Shown here piece after piece: positions 1 to 9,287 of a DNA stretch of 64,000 nucleotides. The position numbers and the translations under genes are program-made. The notes beneath the pieces were generated by a model. That model was not told the DNA's origin, searched no databases, and was given only the letters and a program-made list of their open reading frames with translations. Numbering within the stretch: the first letter of the stretch is position 1; each line of letters starts with the position of its first letter. The stretch is from Calditrichota bacterium (lineage in GTDB: Bacteria; Calditrichota; Calditrichia; Calditrichales; J004), in contig JABFGF010000004.1 of the NCBI GenBank assembly GCA_013112635.1, positions 400,001-464,000 on the forward strand, read 5' to 3'.

Positions 1-1705
1 ATATGAATTAATCAATGAAGGAATGGATTTTAAACCTGCCCTTGAATATGTTCGCAGCACATCTTTATTTACAACCCATACTCCAATCCCCGCAGGAAAT
101 GAAGCATTTGAATTTGATATGATGGAGAAATACTTCAAGGATTTCTGGCCAAAACTGGAAATGTCCGATAATTATTTCTTTGATCTTGGGCGTAACCTGA
201 ATGAGCATCAACATGAAAATTTTTCTTTAACAATACTTGCGTTAAACATGGCATATATGGCCAACGGCGTTAGCAAACTTCACAGTGTTGTTTCGCAGGG
301 AATGTGGCAAAAAGTTTATCCGGGCGTTCCTGTTTCCGAGGTTCCAATCGGACATGTTACAAATGGTATTCACACTGAATCCTGGTTGCACCGCGAAATG
401 ATTGAGTTGTTTGATAAATATGTTGGTGAAGACTGGCGTGATCATATCCATGAAGAATCGTACTGGAACAAGGTAAATGATATCCCGGATGATGTTTACT
501 GGCAAGCAATGGTTAAAATGAAAAAAGCTATGTCCGGTCATCTTAGACGTAAACACGAAGATCAATTAAGCCGCTATCAAGGTCACGATCATGGCTATCC
601 TGCTGCAGATGAAATTCTTGATGAAGAAGCTTTGACTATAGGCTTTGCCCGGCGTTTTGCTCCTTATAAAAGAGCAACTCTTTTGTTCCGGGATAAAGAG
701 CGAATCAAAAAAATACTAAACAACACTGAAAAGCCTGTGCAAATTTTATTTTCCGGAAAAGCGCACCCTCAAAATGATGCAGGAAAAGAATTGATCCGTG
801 AAGTAAATGCCATCACAAAGGAAAATGGCTTAAGAGGAAAAGTTAGTTTTGTTGAAAACTACAGCATCAATATCAGCCGCCCTTTAACCTCCGGCGTGGA
901 TGTTTGGCTGAATAACCCAAGGCGACCTTTGGAAGCAAGCGGCACTAGCGGCCAAAAAGTACCGATCAATGGTGGGATTAACTTCTCAGTTCTCGATGGT
1001 TGGTGGCCTGAAGGCTATAACGGAAAAAATGGCTGGGTTATCGGGAAAGAAGTTGAGTATTCTGACCATTTGCAGCAAGACAAAGATGATGCTGAAATGA
1101 TGTATGATGTGCTTGAGAATGAGATTGTGCCCTTGTTTTATAAAAGAGACAAAGATGGCATTCCAAAAGATTGGATCAAAATGTCCAAAGAATCTCTGCG
1201 CTCCACTTTTACAAAATTTAGCACGCACACCATGGTCTGGAATTATACAACAAAATTCTATGTACCGGGCATTCAACGCGATGTTAAATACAATGAAAAT
1301 GAATATGCTGCCCTAAACCGTTTTACACGTTGGATGAACCGTGTTAAAAGACATTGGCGCAATGTTCAACTCCATTTAAATGGTGGAAGCCTTCATGAAG
1401 ATACACGCGTTTTCAGCGCAGGCGAAACAAAAGAAATCAGCATAAAAGTTAATGTTGGTGCGCTCAAAACAAGCGAACTTCGTGTTGAACTGATTCTGGA
1501 AAGGCAGGATGCTATAAAAGGTCACCAGCATATGGAAATTTACCCCATGGGACTTATTGGCCAGACAGATGAAAATAAATATGAATATCGAGCGCGGGTT
1601 AAAGCAAAACGTGATGGCTCTTACAGGTTTAACTGCCGTGTAATGCCAACTCACCCGGATTTGTTTTCGCAACATGAAACACGCTTGATTAAGTGGTTGG
1701 ATTAA
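1..1705 (+). CDS. glgP: alpha-glucan phosphorylase, C-terminal part (5' end outside window)
   Basis: Releases glucose-1-phosphate from glycogen or maltodextrin in the cytoplasm, using pyridoxal phosphate. The frame is open from base 2 and reads through the first visible ATG at 23 without a stop. The preceding residues (ELINEGMDF) match the interior of this family, so the gene starts upstream of the window. About 568 residues are visible, against a usual 700-850 for the DUF3417-bearing bacterial/archaeal branch. Seen: 'TTHTPIPAGNEAF' (substrate region), 'GFARRFAPYKRA', and 'EASGTSGQKVPINGG', whose lysine corresponds to the PLP-binding lysine of the family. The C-terminal about 130 residues form a beta-rich extension typical of this branch. 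A clear terminator follows 24 bases after the stop, so the gene ends its transcription unit. Identification is firm; substrate preference cannot be read from sequence. Confidence 0.93.
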   Translation, partial: YELINEGMDFKPALEYVRSTSLFTTHTPIPAGNEAFEFDMMEKYFKDFWPKLEMSDNYFFDLGRNLNEHQHENFSLTILALNMAYMANGVSKLHSVVSQGMWQKVYPGVPVSEVPIGHVTNGIHTESWLHREMIELFDKYVGEDWRDHIHEESYWNKVNDIPDDVYWQAMVKMKKAMSGHLRRKHEDQLSRYQGHDHGYPAADEILDEEALTIGFARRFAPYKRATLLFRDKERIKKILNNTEKPVQILFSGKAHPQNDAGKELIREVNAITKENGLRGKVSFVENYSINISRPLTSGVDVWLNNPRRPLEASGTSGQKVPINGGINFSVLDGWWPEGYNGKNGWVIGKEVEYSDHLQQDKDDAEMMYDVLENEIVPLFYKRDKDGIPKDWIKMSKESLRSTFTKFSTHTMVWNYTTKFYVPGIQRDVKYNENEYAALNRFTRWMNRVKRHWRNVQLHLNGGSLHEDTRVFSAGETKEISIKVNVGALKTSELRVELILERQDAIKGHQHMEIYPMGLIGQTDENKYEYRARVKAKRDGSYRFNCRVMPTHPDLFSQHETRLIKWLD

Positions 1706-1728
1706 GAAATAATAGTTTGATTTTATTA

Positions 1729-1763
1729 AACCTTCCAGGATTTCAAAACCTGGAAGGTTTTTT
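1729..1763 (+). terminator. rho-independent terminator after glgP
   Basis: An 11-bp perfect stem (1729-1739 pairing with 1749-1759) around a 9-base loop is followed by a T-rich tract. It lies 24 bases after the phosphorylase stop codon. Confidence 0.9.
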
Positions 1764-1836
1764 ATTTTATGAACTGTGTCTGAAAAGATGGGGCTTTTTT
1801 ATTACATTAATGTTAAACTGAGCTGATATTAATTGC

Positions 1837-2662
1837 CTAACTGGCTAAATATTTTTTTAAAAAGCTTTTTTTCTTTTCACCTTTTTTAGGAAATCCGAGT
1901 TCTATAAGACTAGAGTCACCTTCTTCAACTAAGATATTTTTTGGAATACAGTTTAGGTTTTTATAAAAAAATTTTGCAAAAATTAATGGAGGACTAATTA
2001 CCACTAAAAAAATATAGGAAAAATATCTCTCTGCGAAGGACTTTAATTCTGGAAAAAAAATTGATGTAACAAACATAAAAGATGCAAACAGTGGAAATCC
2101 AAGAGCCATTAACCACACCATGATATTCAAATTCCTCTTTTTCATTGTAGTTGATTTGATATCACCCACGCCTAAGACTGTCCCATAAACGTGTAAAGAA
2201 TCACTTGAATTTCCTGTATGTATTATTTTAATTAAACAACCTTCTTTAAAATCGAAATAATCAAAATTGATGGAAATTCTTTTTTGATTACTTGAAATTC
2301 TGACCTTCCAATTATTTGACTCATTTGATGTTTGCTGAACTTCTGCGAATAGAATTTTAAAACCTGACTCAGCTTCAATTATCAGCGGGGTTTTTTTTTG
2401 CAATATCATCTCTTTTTACAGTTTCCTTACCTTCATTCCATATTATAAATTTTGATTGAGTAAGATTTTTAACTGTTTTGTCTTTATATGAAAAACTCAA
2501 TCCATCAATTATACCAAGCTCTTGATTGAAAATATTAAGACTATCAAGTACGTAGTTTGGTGATTTTTCTCTTTGGCTTTTTTTATAGTATAAGTGAGTT
2601 GCAAGGACACCAAAAGCCAAAAACAAAAAAGGTAAAATTATATCAGAAAACCAATCTATCAT
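1837..2662 (-). pseudogene. membrane-associated protein gene, frameshifted at an A9 tract
   Basis: Two overlapping frames seem to be one gene. The first (2662 to 2375, 95 aa) has an N-terminal membrane helix (about residues 8-25) and ends soon after 'DDIAKK'. The second (2409 to 1837, 190 aa) starts inside the first at the same run of nine A residues (T9 at 2391-2399 on the plus strand). It continues with 'TPLIIEAESGFKI', a beta-rich stretch and two further membrane helices (about residues 93-112 and 125-150). With eight A residues the two would read through as one protein of roughly 280 aa with the domain order helix, soluble beta domain, two helices. The first frame begins with a good ATG; the second has no ribosome site of its own, only codons inside the first. 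Function unknown. The shift could be a sequencing error, a real mutation or slippage on the homopolymer. Confidence 0.65.
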
Positions 2663-2987
2663 ACATCCTCTTCCAAAAAAGATTTTAAAACGCTTTTATA
2701 AATTATGGGCAAGTCTTTGTTTTAACATAGGTTTATCCGATTGCAGGCTGTTGTGATTTTTGCAACACACATAACATAAATAAAAACAACTGCTTTTTCA
2801 AAACAGAATTTCGATGGACCACAGCTGAAAATATTTATGCTATTTGTAGAGAGGATGATTTTAGTAAGAACTTCTAACAAACATAGTCTTGGAGATTATC
2901 AAACATATAAATAAATTAGCAAGATTATAATCCAGATAACATTGTTTGCTATGTATCTGATAAAAACATTTTTAACAGGAAAACAGT
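2663..2987. other. intergenic region between divergent genes
   Basis: This 325-base AT-rich stretch separates the minus-strand frameshifted gene from hutU. It must hold both promoters. AGGA lies about 8 bases before the hutU ATG. I see no repeat, hairpin with a T tract, RNA gene or coding signal in it. Confidence 0.6.
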
Positions 2988-4985
2988 ATGACTTTTAAAG
3001 ATCAAATACGCCAGGGAATCCCAAAAGAATTACCTGAGAAAATTGCATATCCAGCCGACGCAAATGCGGCTCCAAAAAGAAAAGATATTTTAAGCATAGA
3101 AGAAAAACAGCTGGCTGTTCGCAACGCCCTACGCTACTTTCCGGAAAAGTGGCACAAAATATTGGCTGAAGAATTTGCCGCTGAGCTACAAAAGTTTGGC
3201 CGGATTTATATGCACCGTTTTAAACCGGATTATAAAATATATGCAAGGCCAATTGAAGAGTATCCGGCAAAAACACGACAAGCAGCTGCAATAATGTTGA
3301 TGATACAAAACAACCTGGATCCGGCGGTTGCCCAGCACCCTGAAGAACTAATCACCTATGGCGGCAACGGCGCTGTTTTTCAAAACTGGGCCCAATACCT
3401 GGTTACAATGCAATATTTGTCCGAAATGACGAATGAACAAACCCTGCATATTTATTCCGGGCATCCACTGGGATTATTTCCCTCCTCTAAAAATTCACCA
3501 CGTGTGATTGTTTCAAACGGTATGATGATCCCCAATTATTCTAAACCTGATGACTGGGAAAAGTTTAATGCTTTGGGCGTCACACAATATGGGCAAATGA
3601 CGGCCGGGTCTTACATGTATATTGGGCCTCAGGGGATTGTACACGGCACAACAATTACCGTGATGAATGCATTCAGAAAAATTTTGGAAAAGGATGATAC
3701 CCCCACCGGAAAAATATTCTTAACCGCCGGTTTAGGCGGAATGAGTGGTGCCCAACCAAAAGCGGGCAATATTGCCGGCTGCATTACAGTTTGCGCAGAG
3801 GTAAATCCACATGCGGCAAAAAAAAGACACGAGCAAGGATGGGCAGATATCTTAATTGAAAATATGGATGAACTTGTTAAAACTGTTAAAAATGCCAAGA
3901 ACGAACACAAAGTTGTATCGATTGCTTTTATTGGAAATATCGTTGATGTATGGGAACGATTTGATGTGGAAAACATTTTCGTGCATATCGGTTCAGACCA
4001 AACTTCACTTCATAATCCTTGGTCCGGTGGTTATTATCCAGCCGATGTCACATTCGAAGAATCCAATCGGTTAATCCGCGAAGAACCGGCTTTGTTCAAA
4101 GAAAAAGTTCAGCAATCCCTCCGCAAACATGTGGTTGCAATAAACAAACACACTGCAAAAGGCACATACTTTTTTGATTATGGAAATGCCTTTTTGCTGG
4201 AAGCATCCCGTGCCGGAGCTGAAATTATGGCGGAGAATGGTATTGATTTTAAATATAAATCTTATGTGCAGGATATACTGGGGCCCATGTGTTTTGATTT
4301 TGGATTTGGGCCATTCCGTTGGGTTTGTACATCCGGAAAACCCGAAGACCTGGATTTGACTGACAAGATAGCCCGCGATGTTTTACAGAAAATAATGGAT
4401 AACTCACCAAAAGAAATTCAACGCCAAATGCTGGACAATATTGTCTGGATAAATGAAGCCAAAAAGAACAAAATGGTTGTCGGTTCGCAGGCCCGCATAT
4501 TATACGCCGATGCTGAAGGGCGCGTAAAAATTGCATTAGCTTTCAATAAAGCGATAGCAGAAGGTAAAATTGGTATGGTCGTATTAGGGCGCGATCATCA
4601 TGATGTGAGTGGTACCGATTCGCCTTATCGGGAGACGTCCAACATTTATGACGGTAGTAGTTTTACAGCAGACATGGCAATCCAAAATGTTATTGGAGAT
4701 AGTTTTCGGGGAGCAACCTGGGTGTCCATCCATAATGGCGGCGGTGTTGGTTGGGGCGAAGTAATAAACGGCGGTTTTGGAATGGTCCTTGATGGAACGC
4801 CGGAAACCGAATCGCGCATAAAAAGTATGCTTTTTTATGATGTTAACAATGGCATCGCCCGTCGCAGTTGGGCAAGAAATGATGGGGCTTTATTTGCAGC
4901 CAAACGTGAAATGCAACGTTCTCCAAATCTAAAAGTGACGCTTCCAAATATCGTATCAGACAATTTAATAGAAGGTCTTTTCTAA
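2988..4985 (+). CDS. hutU: urocanate hydratase (urocanase)
   Basis: Second step of histidine degradation: converts urocanate to 4-imidazolone-5-propionate, using tightly bound NAD+ as electrophile; cytosolic homodimer. The 665-residue product belongs to the long urocanase branch (about 660 aa; the Pseudomonas type has about 555). Motifs seen: 'YGGNGAVFQNWAQY' near residue 125, the glycine-rich NAD region 'GLGGMSGAQPKAGNIAG' around 250, and 'GPFRWVCTSG' with the conserved cysteine near 445. The start is supported by AGGA upstream. Its stop overlaps the hutI start by one base (TAATG), so the two are translationally coupled. No hutH (histidase) or hutF/hutG is in the window, so the pathway is completed elsewhere. 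Confidence 0.96.
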   Translation: MTFKDQIRQGIPKELPEKIAYPADANAAPKRKDILSIEEKQLAVRNALRYFPEKWHKILAEEFAAELQKFGRIYMHRFKPDYKIYARPIEEYPAKTRQAAAIMLMIQNNLDPAVAQHPEELITYGGNGAVFQNWAQYLVTMQYLSEMTNEQTLHIYSGHPLGLFPSSKNSPRVIVSNGMMIPNYSKPDDWEKFNALGVTQYGQMTAGSYMYIGPQGIVHGTTITVMNAFRKILEKDDTPTGKIFLTAGLGGMSGAQPKAGNIAGCITVCAEVNPHAAKKRHEQGWADILIENMDELVKTVKNAKNEHKVVSIAFIGNIVDVWERFDVENIFVHIGSDQTSLHNPWSGGYYPADVTFEESNRLIREEPALFKEKVQQSLRKHVVAINKHTAKGTYFFDYGNAFLLEASRAGAEIMAENGIDFKYKSYVQDILGPMCFDFGFGPFRWVCTSGKPEDLDLTDKIARDVLQKIMDNSPKEIQRQMLDNIVWINEAKKNKMVVGSQARILYADAEGRVKIALAFNKAIAEGKIGMVVLGRDHHDVSGTDSPYRETSNIYDGSSFTADMAIQNVIGDSFRGATWVSIHNGGGVGWGEVINGGFGMVLDGTPETESRIKSMLFYDVNNGIARRSWARNDGALFAAKREMQRSPNLKVTLPNIVSDNLIEGLF

Positions 4986-6223
4986 TGCGGCTACTTTTAA
5001 AAAACATTAAAGAGTTACTTCAGGTACGAAACAACTTTATTCCATTTGTAGCCGGAGAACAATTGAGCGAACTACCTTCTATAAAGAACGCCTATCTGCT
5101 GATTGAAGATGACTTAATTTCCGATTTTGGACCAATGGATCTGTGCCCTGATCACAAGGTGGATAAAGTTGTGGATGCTACGGGAAAAATGGTTTTACCA
5201 ACCTGGTGTGATTCACATACACATTTGGTTTTTCCTGAGACACGAGTAGGTGAATTTGTTGACCGGATTAATGGCCTTTCTTATGAACAGATCGCTCAGA
5301 AAGGCGGCGGGATATTAAACTCAGCCAAAAAAATGCAAACTATTACAGATGAAGAATTATATCTGCACAGCGAAAAACGATTGAAAGATTTAATTCAACT
5401 TGGTACCGGTGCCATTGAAATAAAATCAGGTTACGGTTTAGAAACAAATGCCGAATTGAAAATGCTTCGGGTAATCAAACGATTAAAAGAAAATAGTCCG
5501 GTAGAAATAAAAGCCACTTTTCTTGGTGCGCATGCACTCCCGTTAGACTATAAAAATGATAAAAGCGGCTATCTAAAAATGTTAGTAGAAATTGTAATGC
5601 CTAAAATTGCTGAAGAATCGTTGGCGGAATACATCGATATATTTTGTGAAACCGGATATTTCGATATTGAGGACACTAATTATATTTTAGAGGCGGGACA
5701 AAAATATGGACTTATACCAAAAATTCATGTAAATCAGTTTACAATTATTGGTGGTGTGCAAACTGCTGTTAAATTTAAAGCATTATCTGTGGACCATCTG
5801 GAAGAGTTAAATGAAAAAGACATCCAGTCTTTAAAAAACACCTCTACAATGCCGGTTGCTTTACCAGGTTGCTCCTTCTTTTTGGGCATTCCCTATACAC
5901 CGGCCCGACAAATAATTGATGCCGGACTCCCAATCGCCCTGGCATCTGATTATAACCCAGGATCTGCACCCTCAGGAAATATGAATTTTATAGTTTCATT
6001 GGCTTGTGTTAAAATGAAAATGAATCCAAATGAAGCTATAAATGCCGCCACACTTAACGGCGCATATGCGATGGGTCTGGAAAATCAGTTAGGTTCAATC
6101 ACGGTTGGCAAATTGGCAAATATTATTGTGACGAAGCCGATCGATTCGCATGAAGAATTGCCTTATTCCTTTGGTGAAAACCTTATCGATCAGGTTTATA
6201 TTAAAGGCAATCTAGTTAAATAA
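4985..6223 (+). CDS. hutI: imidazolonepropionase
   Basis: Third step of histidine degradation: hydrolyses imidazolone-5-propionate to N-formimino-L-glutamate. It is a metal-dependent amidohydrolase-fold enzyme of 412 residues, the normal length. The metal-binding 'DSHTH' motif (His78, His80) is present. So are 'EIKSGYGL' (substrate loop), 'HVNQF' and 'SVDHLEE' (further metal-ligand regions) and 'LASDYNPGS' carrying the catalytic aspartate. It is coupled to hutU by a one-base overlap. After the stop comes a short stretch and then a duplicated fragment of an ABC ATPase gene. Confidence 0.96.
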   Translation: MRLLLKNIKELLQVRNNFIPFVAGEQLSELPSIKNAYLLIEDDLISDFGPMDLCPDHKVDKVVDATGKMVLPTWCDSHTHLVFPETRVGEFVDRINGLSYEQIAQKGGGILNSAKKMQTITDEELYLHSEKRLKDLIQLGTGAIEIKSGYGLETNAELKMLRVIKRLKENSPVEIKATFLGAHALPLDYKNDKSGYLKMLVEIVMPKIAEESLAEYIDIFCETGYFDIEDTNYILEAGQKYGLIPKIHVNQFTIIGGVQTAVKFKALSVDHLEELNEKDIQSLKNTSTMPVALPGCSFFLGIPYTPARQIIDAGLPIALASDYNPGSAPSGNMNFIVSLACVKMKMNPNEAINAATLNGAYAMGLENQLGSITVGKLANIIVTKPIDSHEELPYSFGENLIDQVYIKGNLVK

Positions 6224-6287
6224 TATTTAAGTGAAAGTTAAGGAATTAAGTGCTGAAGCTGGCTAAGTATTACGAGAATGATTTCAG

Positions 6288-6368
6288 ATAATAAATGTTT
6301 TCCGGTTTTACAATTTTGTCAAAAATCTCTTCATTGTGTGAAATAAGTAAAATAGCTTTTCCATCAGC
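6288..6368. repeat. 81-bp direct repeat, copy 1 (stranded fragment of ABC ATPase 3' end)
   Basis: 78 of 81 bases match 7671-7751, in the same orientation. The other copy is the last codons and stop region of the double ABC ATPase gene; this one is not part of any gene. The pair brackets the Fic gene exactly. Confidence 0.92.
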
Positions 6369-6375
6369 TTTTTAC

Positions 6376-7506
6376 CTATAAAAAAAGATTCAGATATTCT
6401 TTGAAAACAAAAACACGGTTTCTCTTGAAACCAGTATCTTCGATCAAAATTCCCATTTGAACAAAATCTTTAATGAAACGATTCGCCGTAGCCGGTGATG
6501 CCTGCAAAATGGCACCTATACGTGCTGCATTTGTAATGGGGCGACTATATAATTCATTTAATACATGTTTTGCTTTAATCTGTTTTTGGCCAAGAGTTAA
6601 TAGCTTTTTACTTTCAATATTTTCTTTTAGCTTGATAATCTTATTAAATGTATCGATTGAATTTAAAGCCGTTTCCAGAACACCCACAAGGAAGAACCGT
6701 ATCCATTGCGTTAGATTATTATGTGTTCGTACACTTGTTAAATTATCATAATAATGCGGTTTGTTACGCTCAAAGAAATCAGACAAATACAATGTTGGTT
6801 TTTGCAACAATCCGTTACTAACCAGATATAATGTAATTAACAACCTTCCCAGTCTTCCATTGCCATCTAAAAAAGGATGGATCGTTTCGAACTGATAATG
6901 GGAAATGGCAATTTTTATTAAGTGGGGAACTTGAATAAAAGTGTTATTTAAAAACTTTTCCAGGTCACTCATCAATCCCGGAACTTCTTCTTGAGTAGGC
7001 GGAATAAATATAGCATCTTTTAATGAAACGCCTATCCAGTTTTGGCTACGCCGAAATTCACCTGGCGAGCGTTCTTTGCCACGTACGCTTTTTAAAATGA
7101 CCTTATGTGTATTCTTTAACAGACGGTTAGACAAAGGAAGTTTATCTAATTCTTTTATGGCCTGGTTCATAGCCGCTATATAGTTTTGCACTTCCTGCCA
7201 ATCATCCCGACGTTCTGGCAAAACGCTTTCTTCTTCAATGAGTGCTTCTTCAAAACTGGTTTGAGTGCCTTCAATGCGGTTGGACTTGGTTGCTTCTTTG
7301 GCCATATGCATCAGGATAAAAAAATCGACATCAGGAATAAGCTGAGAAAATGCATTCAGCTCGCCCAGCTTATGATTGGCTTCACCAAGCAGAGTGTTAA
7401 GAGAGGGGTCGGAAATAATCCATTCGTGGTTAACGGGATTTGGTGAAAAGCTTTTATATTCAAATTGCTGGACCAATTTGCCAGCTTTGAAATTTTTAAT
7501 ATCCAT
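6376..7506 (-). CDS. Fic family protein with C-terminal winged helix
   Basis: Predicted AMPylase (or related nucleotidyl transferase) acting on cytoplasmic target proteins. The 376 residues contain a Fic_N region, an inhibitory helix motif 'SNRIEG' (residues 75-80, fitting [S/T]xxxE[G/N], class II autoinhibition) and the intact catalytic loop 'HPFLDGNGR' (210-218). The last about 70 residues form a winged-helix DNA-binding domain ('ASPATANRFIKDFVQMG'). The residues required for AMP transfer are all present. Such single-gene Fic-wHTH proteins are common accessory genes; their targets are mostly unknown. It lies between hutI and the ABC ATPase gene and is flanked on both sides by an 81-bp direct repeat, which suggests it arrived as a cassette. 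Confidence 0.93.
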   Translation of the reverse strand: MDIKNFKAGKLVQQFEYKSFSPNPVNHEWIISDPSLNTLLGEANHKLGELNAFSQLIPDVDFFILMHMAKEATKSNRIEGTQTSFEEALIEEESVLPERRDDWQEVQNYIAAMNQAIKELDKLPLSNRLLKNTHKVILKSVRGKERSPGEFRRSQNWIGVSLKDAIFIPPTQEEVPGLMSDLEKFLNNTFIQVPHLIKIAISHYQFETIHPFLDGNGRLGRLLITLYLVSNGLLQKPTLYLSDFFERNKPHYYDNLTSVRTHNNLTQWIRFFLVGVLETALNSIDTFNKIIKLKENIESKKLLTLGQKQIKAKHVLNELYSRPITNAARIGAILQASPATANRFIKDFVQMGILIEDTGFKRNRVFVFKEYLNLFL

Positions 7507-7655
7507 AATTTTGAAAATATAGTTTTCTATATTTTTATTATCACCATTTTATGAAAATATAACAAATTGTGTTTTCATTTACAATTGTAATATGAAATGA
7601 TATAAAAGATAGAATCAATATTTTTTATAGATTTAACTGCTTGCAATGATAAAAA

Positions 7656-9287
7656 TTATGTGGATTTTAAATAATAAATATTTTCCGGTTTTACAATCTT
7701 ATCAAAAATCTCTTCATTGTGTGAAATAAGTAAAATAGCTTTTCCATCAGCCTGACGTTGTTTAATTTTTTCAATAATTTTATGGGCGCTTCTCAAATCC
7801 AATCCGTTTAGCGGTTCATCCAAAATCAGAATATCTGTATCCAAAACCAGGCTGCGCAAAATATTGATGCGCTGCTTTTGCCCGCCGCTTAAAAATTTAA
7901 TTTTTTTCTTTAAAAAGGATGGCTTCAGTTTTACATCAAACAATTCCTGGATACGTCGAAGCACTTTTGCATCATTTACTTTGCGCGTATCCGATAATGC
8001 TTTAAAGATTTCCAAAACTGAAGCATTTTGGTTTAGCGATTCATCCGCATGTTGAAAAACCATGGAAGCCCTTTGGCCCCAAATATGTTTCCGCCAAAAA
8101 TCCTCAGTTGTTTTATGAGAAACGTTTTGCTGGTCGAATGACAAAACCATTCTTTGCGCTTTTACCAAACCCATAATTATTTTGGCAACAGTTGTTTTAC
8201 CCGCCCCGCTTTGTGCTTTTAGATAAACAAGCTCACCACGCTTTACTTCCAATTCTATTTCCGGTGAATCAAGATTCTCTTTATGGAATGTCAGCCGTTT
8301 TCCAAAAATATTTATCCCGCTGCGGACGCTTAGAAGTACATGACCGGCGTGAATCGCATCTGAAGAAACAAAGCTTTGTTTTTTTATCCAACTAAGATAT
8401 TCTTCTTTGGAAAAATCGTTTAACACCAACCCATTTTCAGAGGAATCTTTAATTATGTCATTCCCGAATGTATTAATCGGGAATCTCTGATCAGGAGATT
8501 TAGATTCCTGCTTGGAACTTGCAGGTTTGTTAACAACGGCTTGTCGGTGAATGACAGACATATTTTCAGATCTGGTAAGTTCCAAATATTCTACCGCTGC
8601 TGAGATATCTTTATAATTTTTTTCAACCTCTGAAATAATGGAATAATCGTGAGTTATGATTAAAATTGTAAATGGTTTCAGTTGGTAACACTCAAGTAAA
8701 AGTTGGATGAATAAATTGCGAAAACGGTTATCCAGGCTGCCAGATGGCTCATCAAAAACAAACAATGCCGTTTTTGTGCTTTTGCTATCAAGATATATTT
8801 TGATTTTTTTAAAAGCCATGGCCAGTAAAATGCGTTGCTTCTCACCACCGCTGGGCCGGTAAGGTTTTGGAAAAATTTTCAACAAGCGGTTTAAAAAAGC
8901 TTCCTCTGCCCCATTCCATAAATGCCTGATTATGGCTTGTTCGTCCGATGGATCAACATTTTGTAGGCTGCCTTCGCTTAGTTGTTTATATAATGGCAAT
9001 AATGGATTGAGATGGGATGATGGCTCCTGAAAAACAAAAAAGCCATTTTCTTGCACAGATTTTGTTGCTGGCAAATTGAGATATTTTAAATAATCACTTT
9101 TATTAATTTTTACATCCAGGTCATCCGGATCAATTAATCCAAAAATTGCTTTGCTGATAATTGATTTACCGATACCTGACTCACCAAAAAGGAAATTTAT
9201 TTTGTTTGGTGATATCTTAAAATTTGAAATATCTACAAGCTTGCGGCGCCCGGATGCAATTTGCAATGCAAATTCAAATGCACTCAT
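7656..9287 (-). CDS. fused double ABC transporter ATPase (oligopeptide/nickel DppD-DppF type)
   Basis: Energises a membrane transporter; two nucleotide-binding domains are fused in one 543-residue chain. Domain 1: Walker A 'GESGIGKS' (35-42), Q-loop 'VFQEPSSHLNPLL', signature 'PSGGEKQR' (145-152), Walker B 'FVFDEPSGSLD' (about 177-187). A linker of about 110 residues with little similarity to known domains follows. Domain 2: Walker A 'AQSGAGKTT' (358-366), Q-loop region 'VFQHADESLNQ', signature 'LSGGQKQR' (466-473), Walker B 'LILDEPLNGLD'. The 'SSHLNP/ESLNQ' Q-loops resemble peptide/opine transporter ATPases. It overlaps the permease gene by four bases (ATGA), so they are coupled. The 3' end was duplicated to the far side of the Fic gene. 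The likely partners (binding protein and second permease) lie 16 kb away at 26.4-30.2 kb. Confidence 0.92.
   Translation of the reverse strand: MSAFEFALQIASGRRKLVDISNFKISPNKINFLFGESGIGKSIISKAIFGLIDPDDLDVKINKSDYLKYLNLPATKSVQENGFFVFQEPSSHLNPLLPLYKQLSEGSLQNVDPSDEQAIIRHLWNGAEEAFLNRLLKIFPKPYRPSGGEKQRILLAMAFKKIKIYLDSKSTKTALFVFDEPSGSLDNRFRNLFIQLLLECYQLKPFTILIITHDYSIISEVEKNYKDISAAVEYLELTRSENMSVIHRQAVVNKPASSKQESKSPDQRFPINTFGNDIIKDSSENGLVLNDFSKEEYLSWIKKQSFVSSDAIHAGHVLLSVRSGINIFGKRLTFHKENLDSPEIELEVKRGELVYLKAQSGAGKTTVAKIIMGLVKAQRMVLSFDQQNVSHKTTEDFWRKHIWGQRASMVFQHADESLNQNASVLEIFKALSDTRKVNDAKVLRRIQELFDVKLKPSFLKKKIKFLSGGQKQRINILRSLVLDTDILILDEPLNGLDLRSAHKIIEKIKQRQADGKAILLISHNEEIFDKIVKPENIYYLKST
7671..7751. 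repeat. 81-bp direct repeat, copy 2 (genuine 3' end of ABC ATPase gene)
   Basis: This copy lies in the coding sequence of the double ATPase, close to its stop. It is the likely parent of the extra copy at 6288-6368, with three mismatches between them. Confidence 0.92.
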
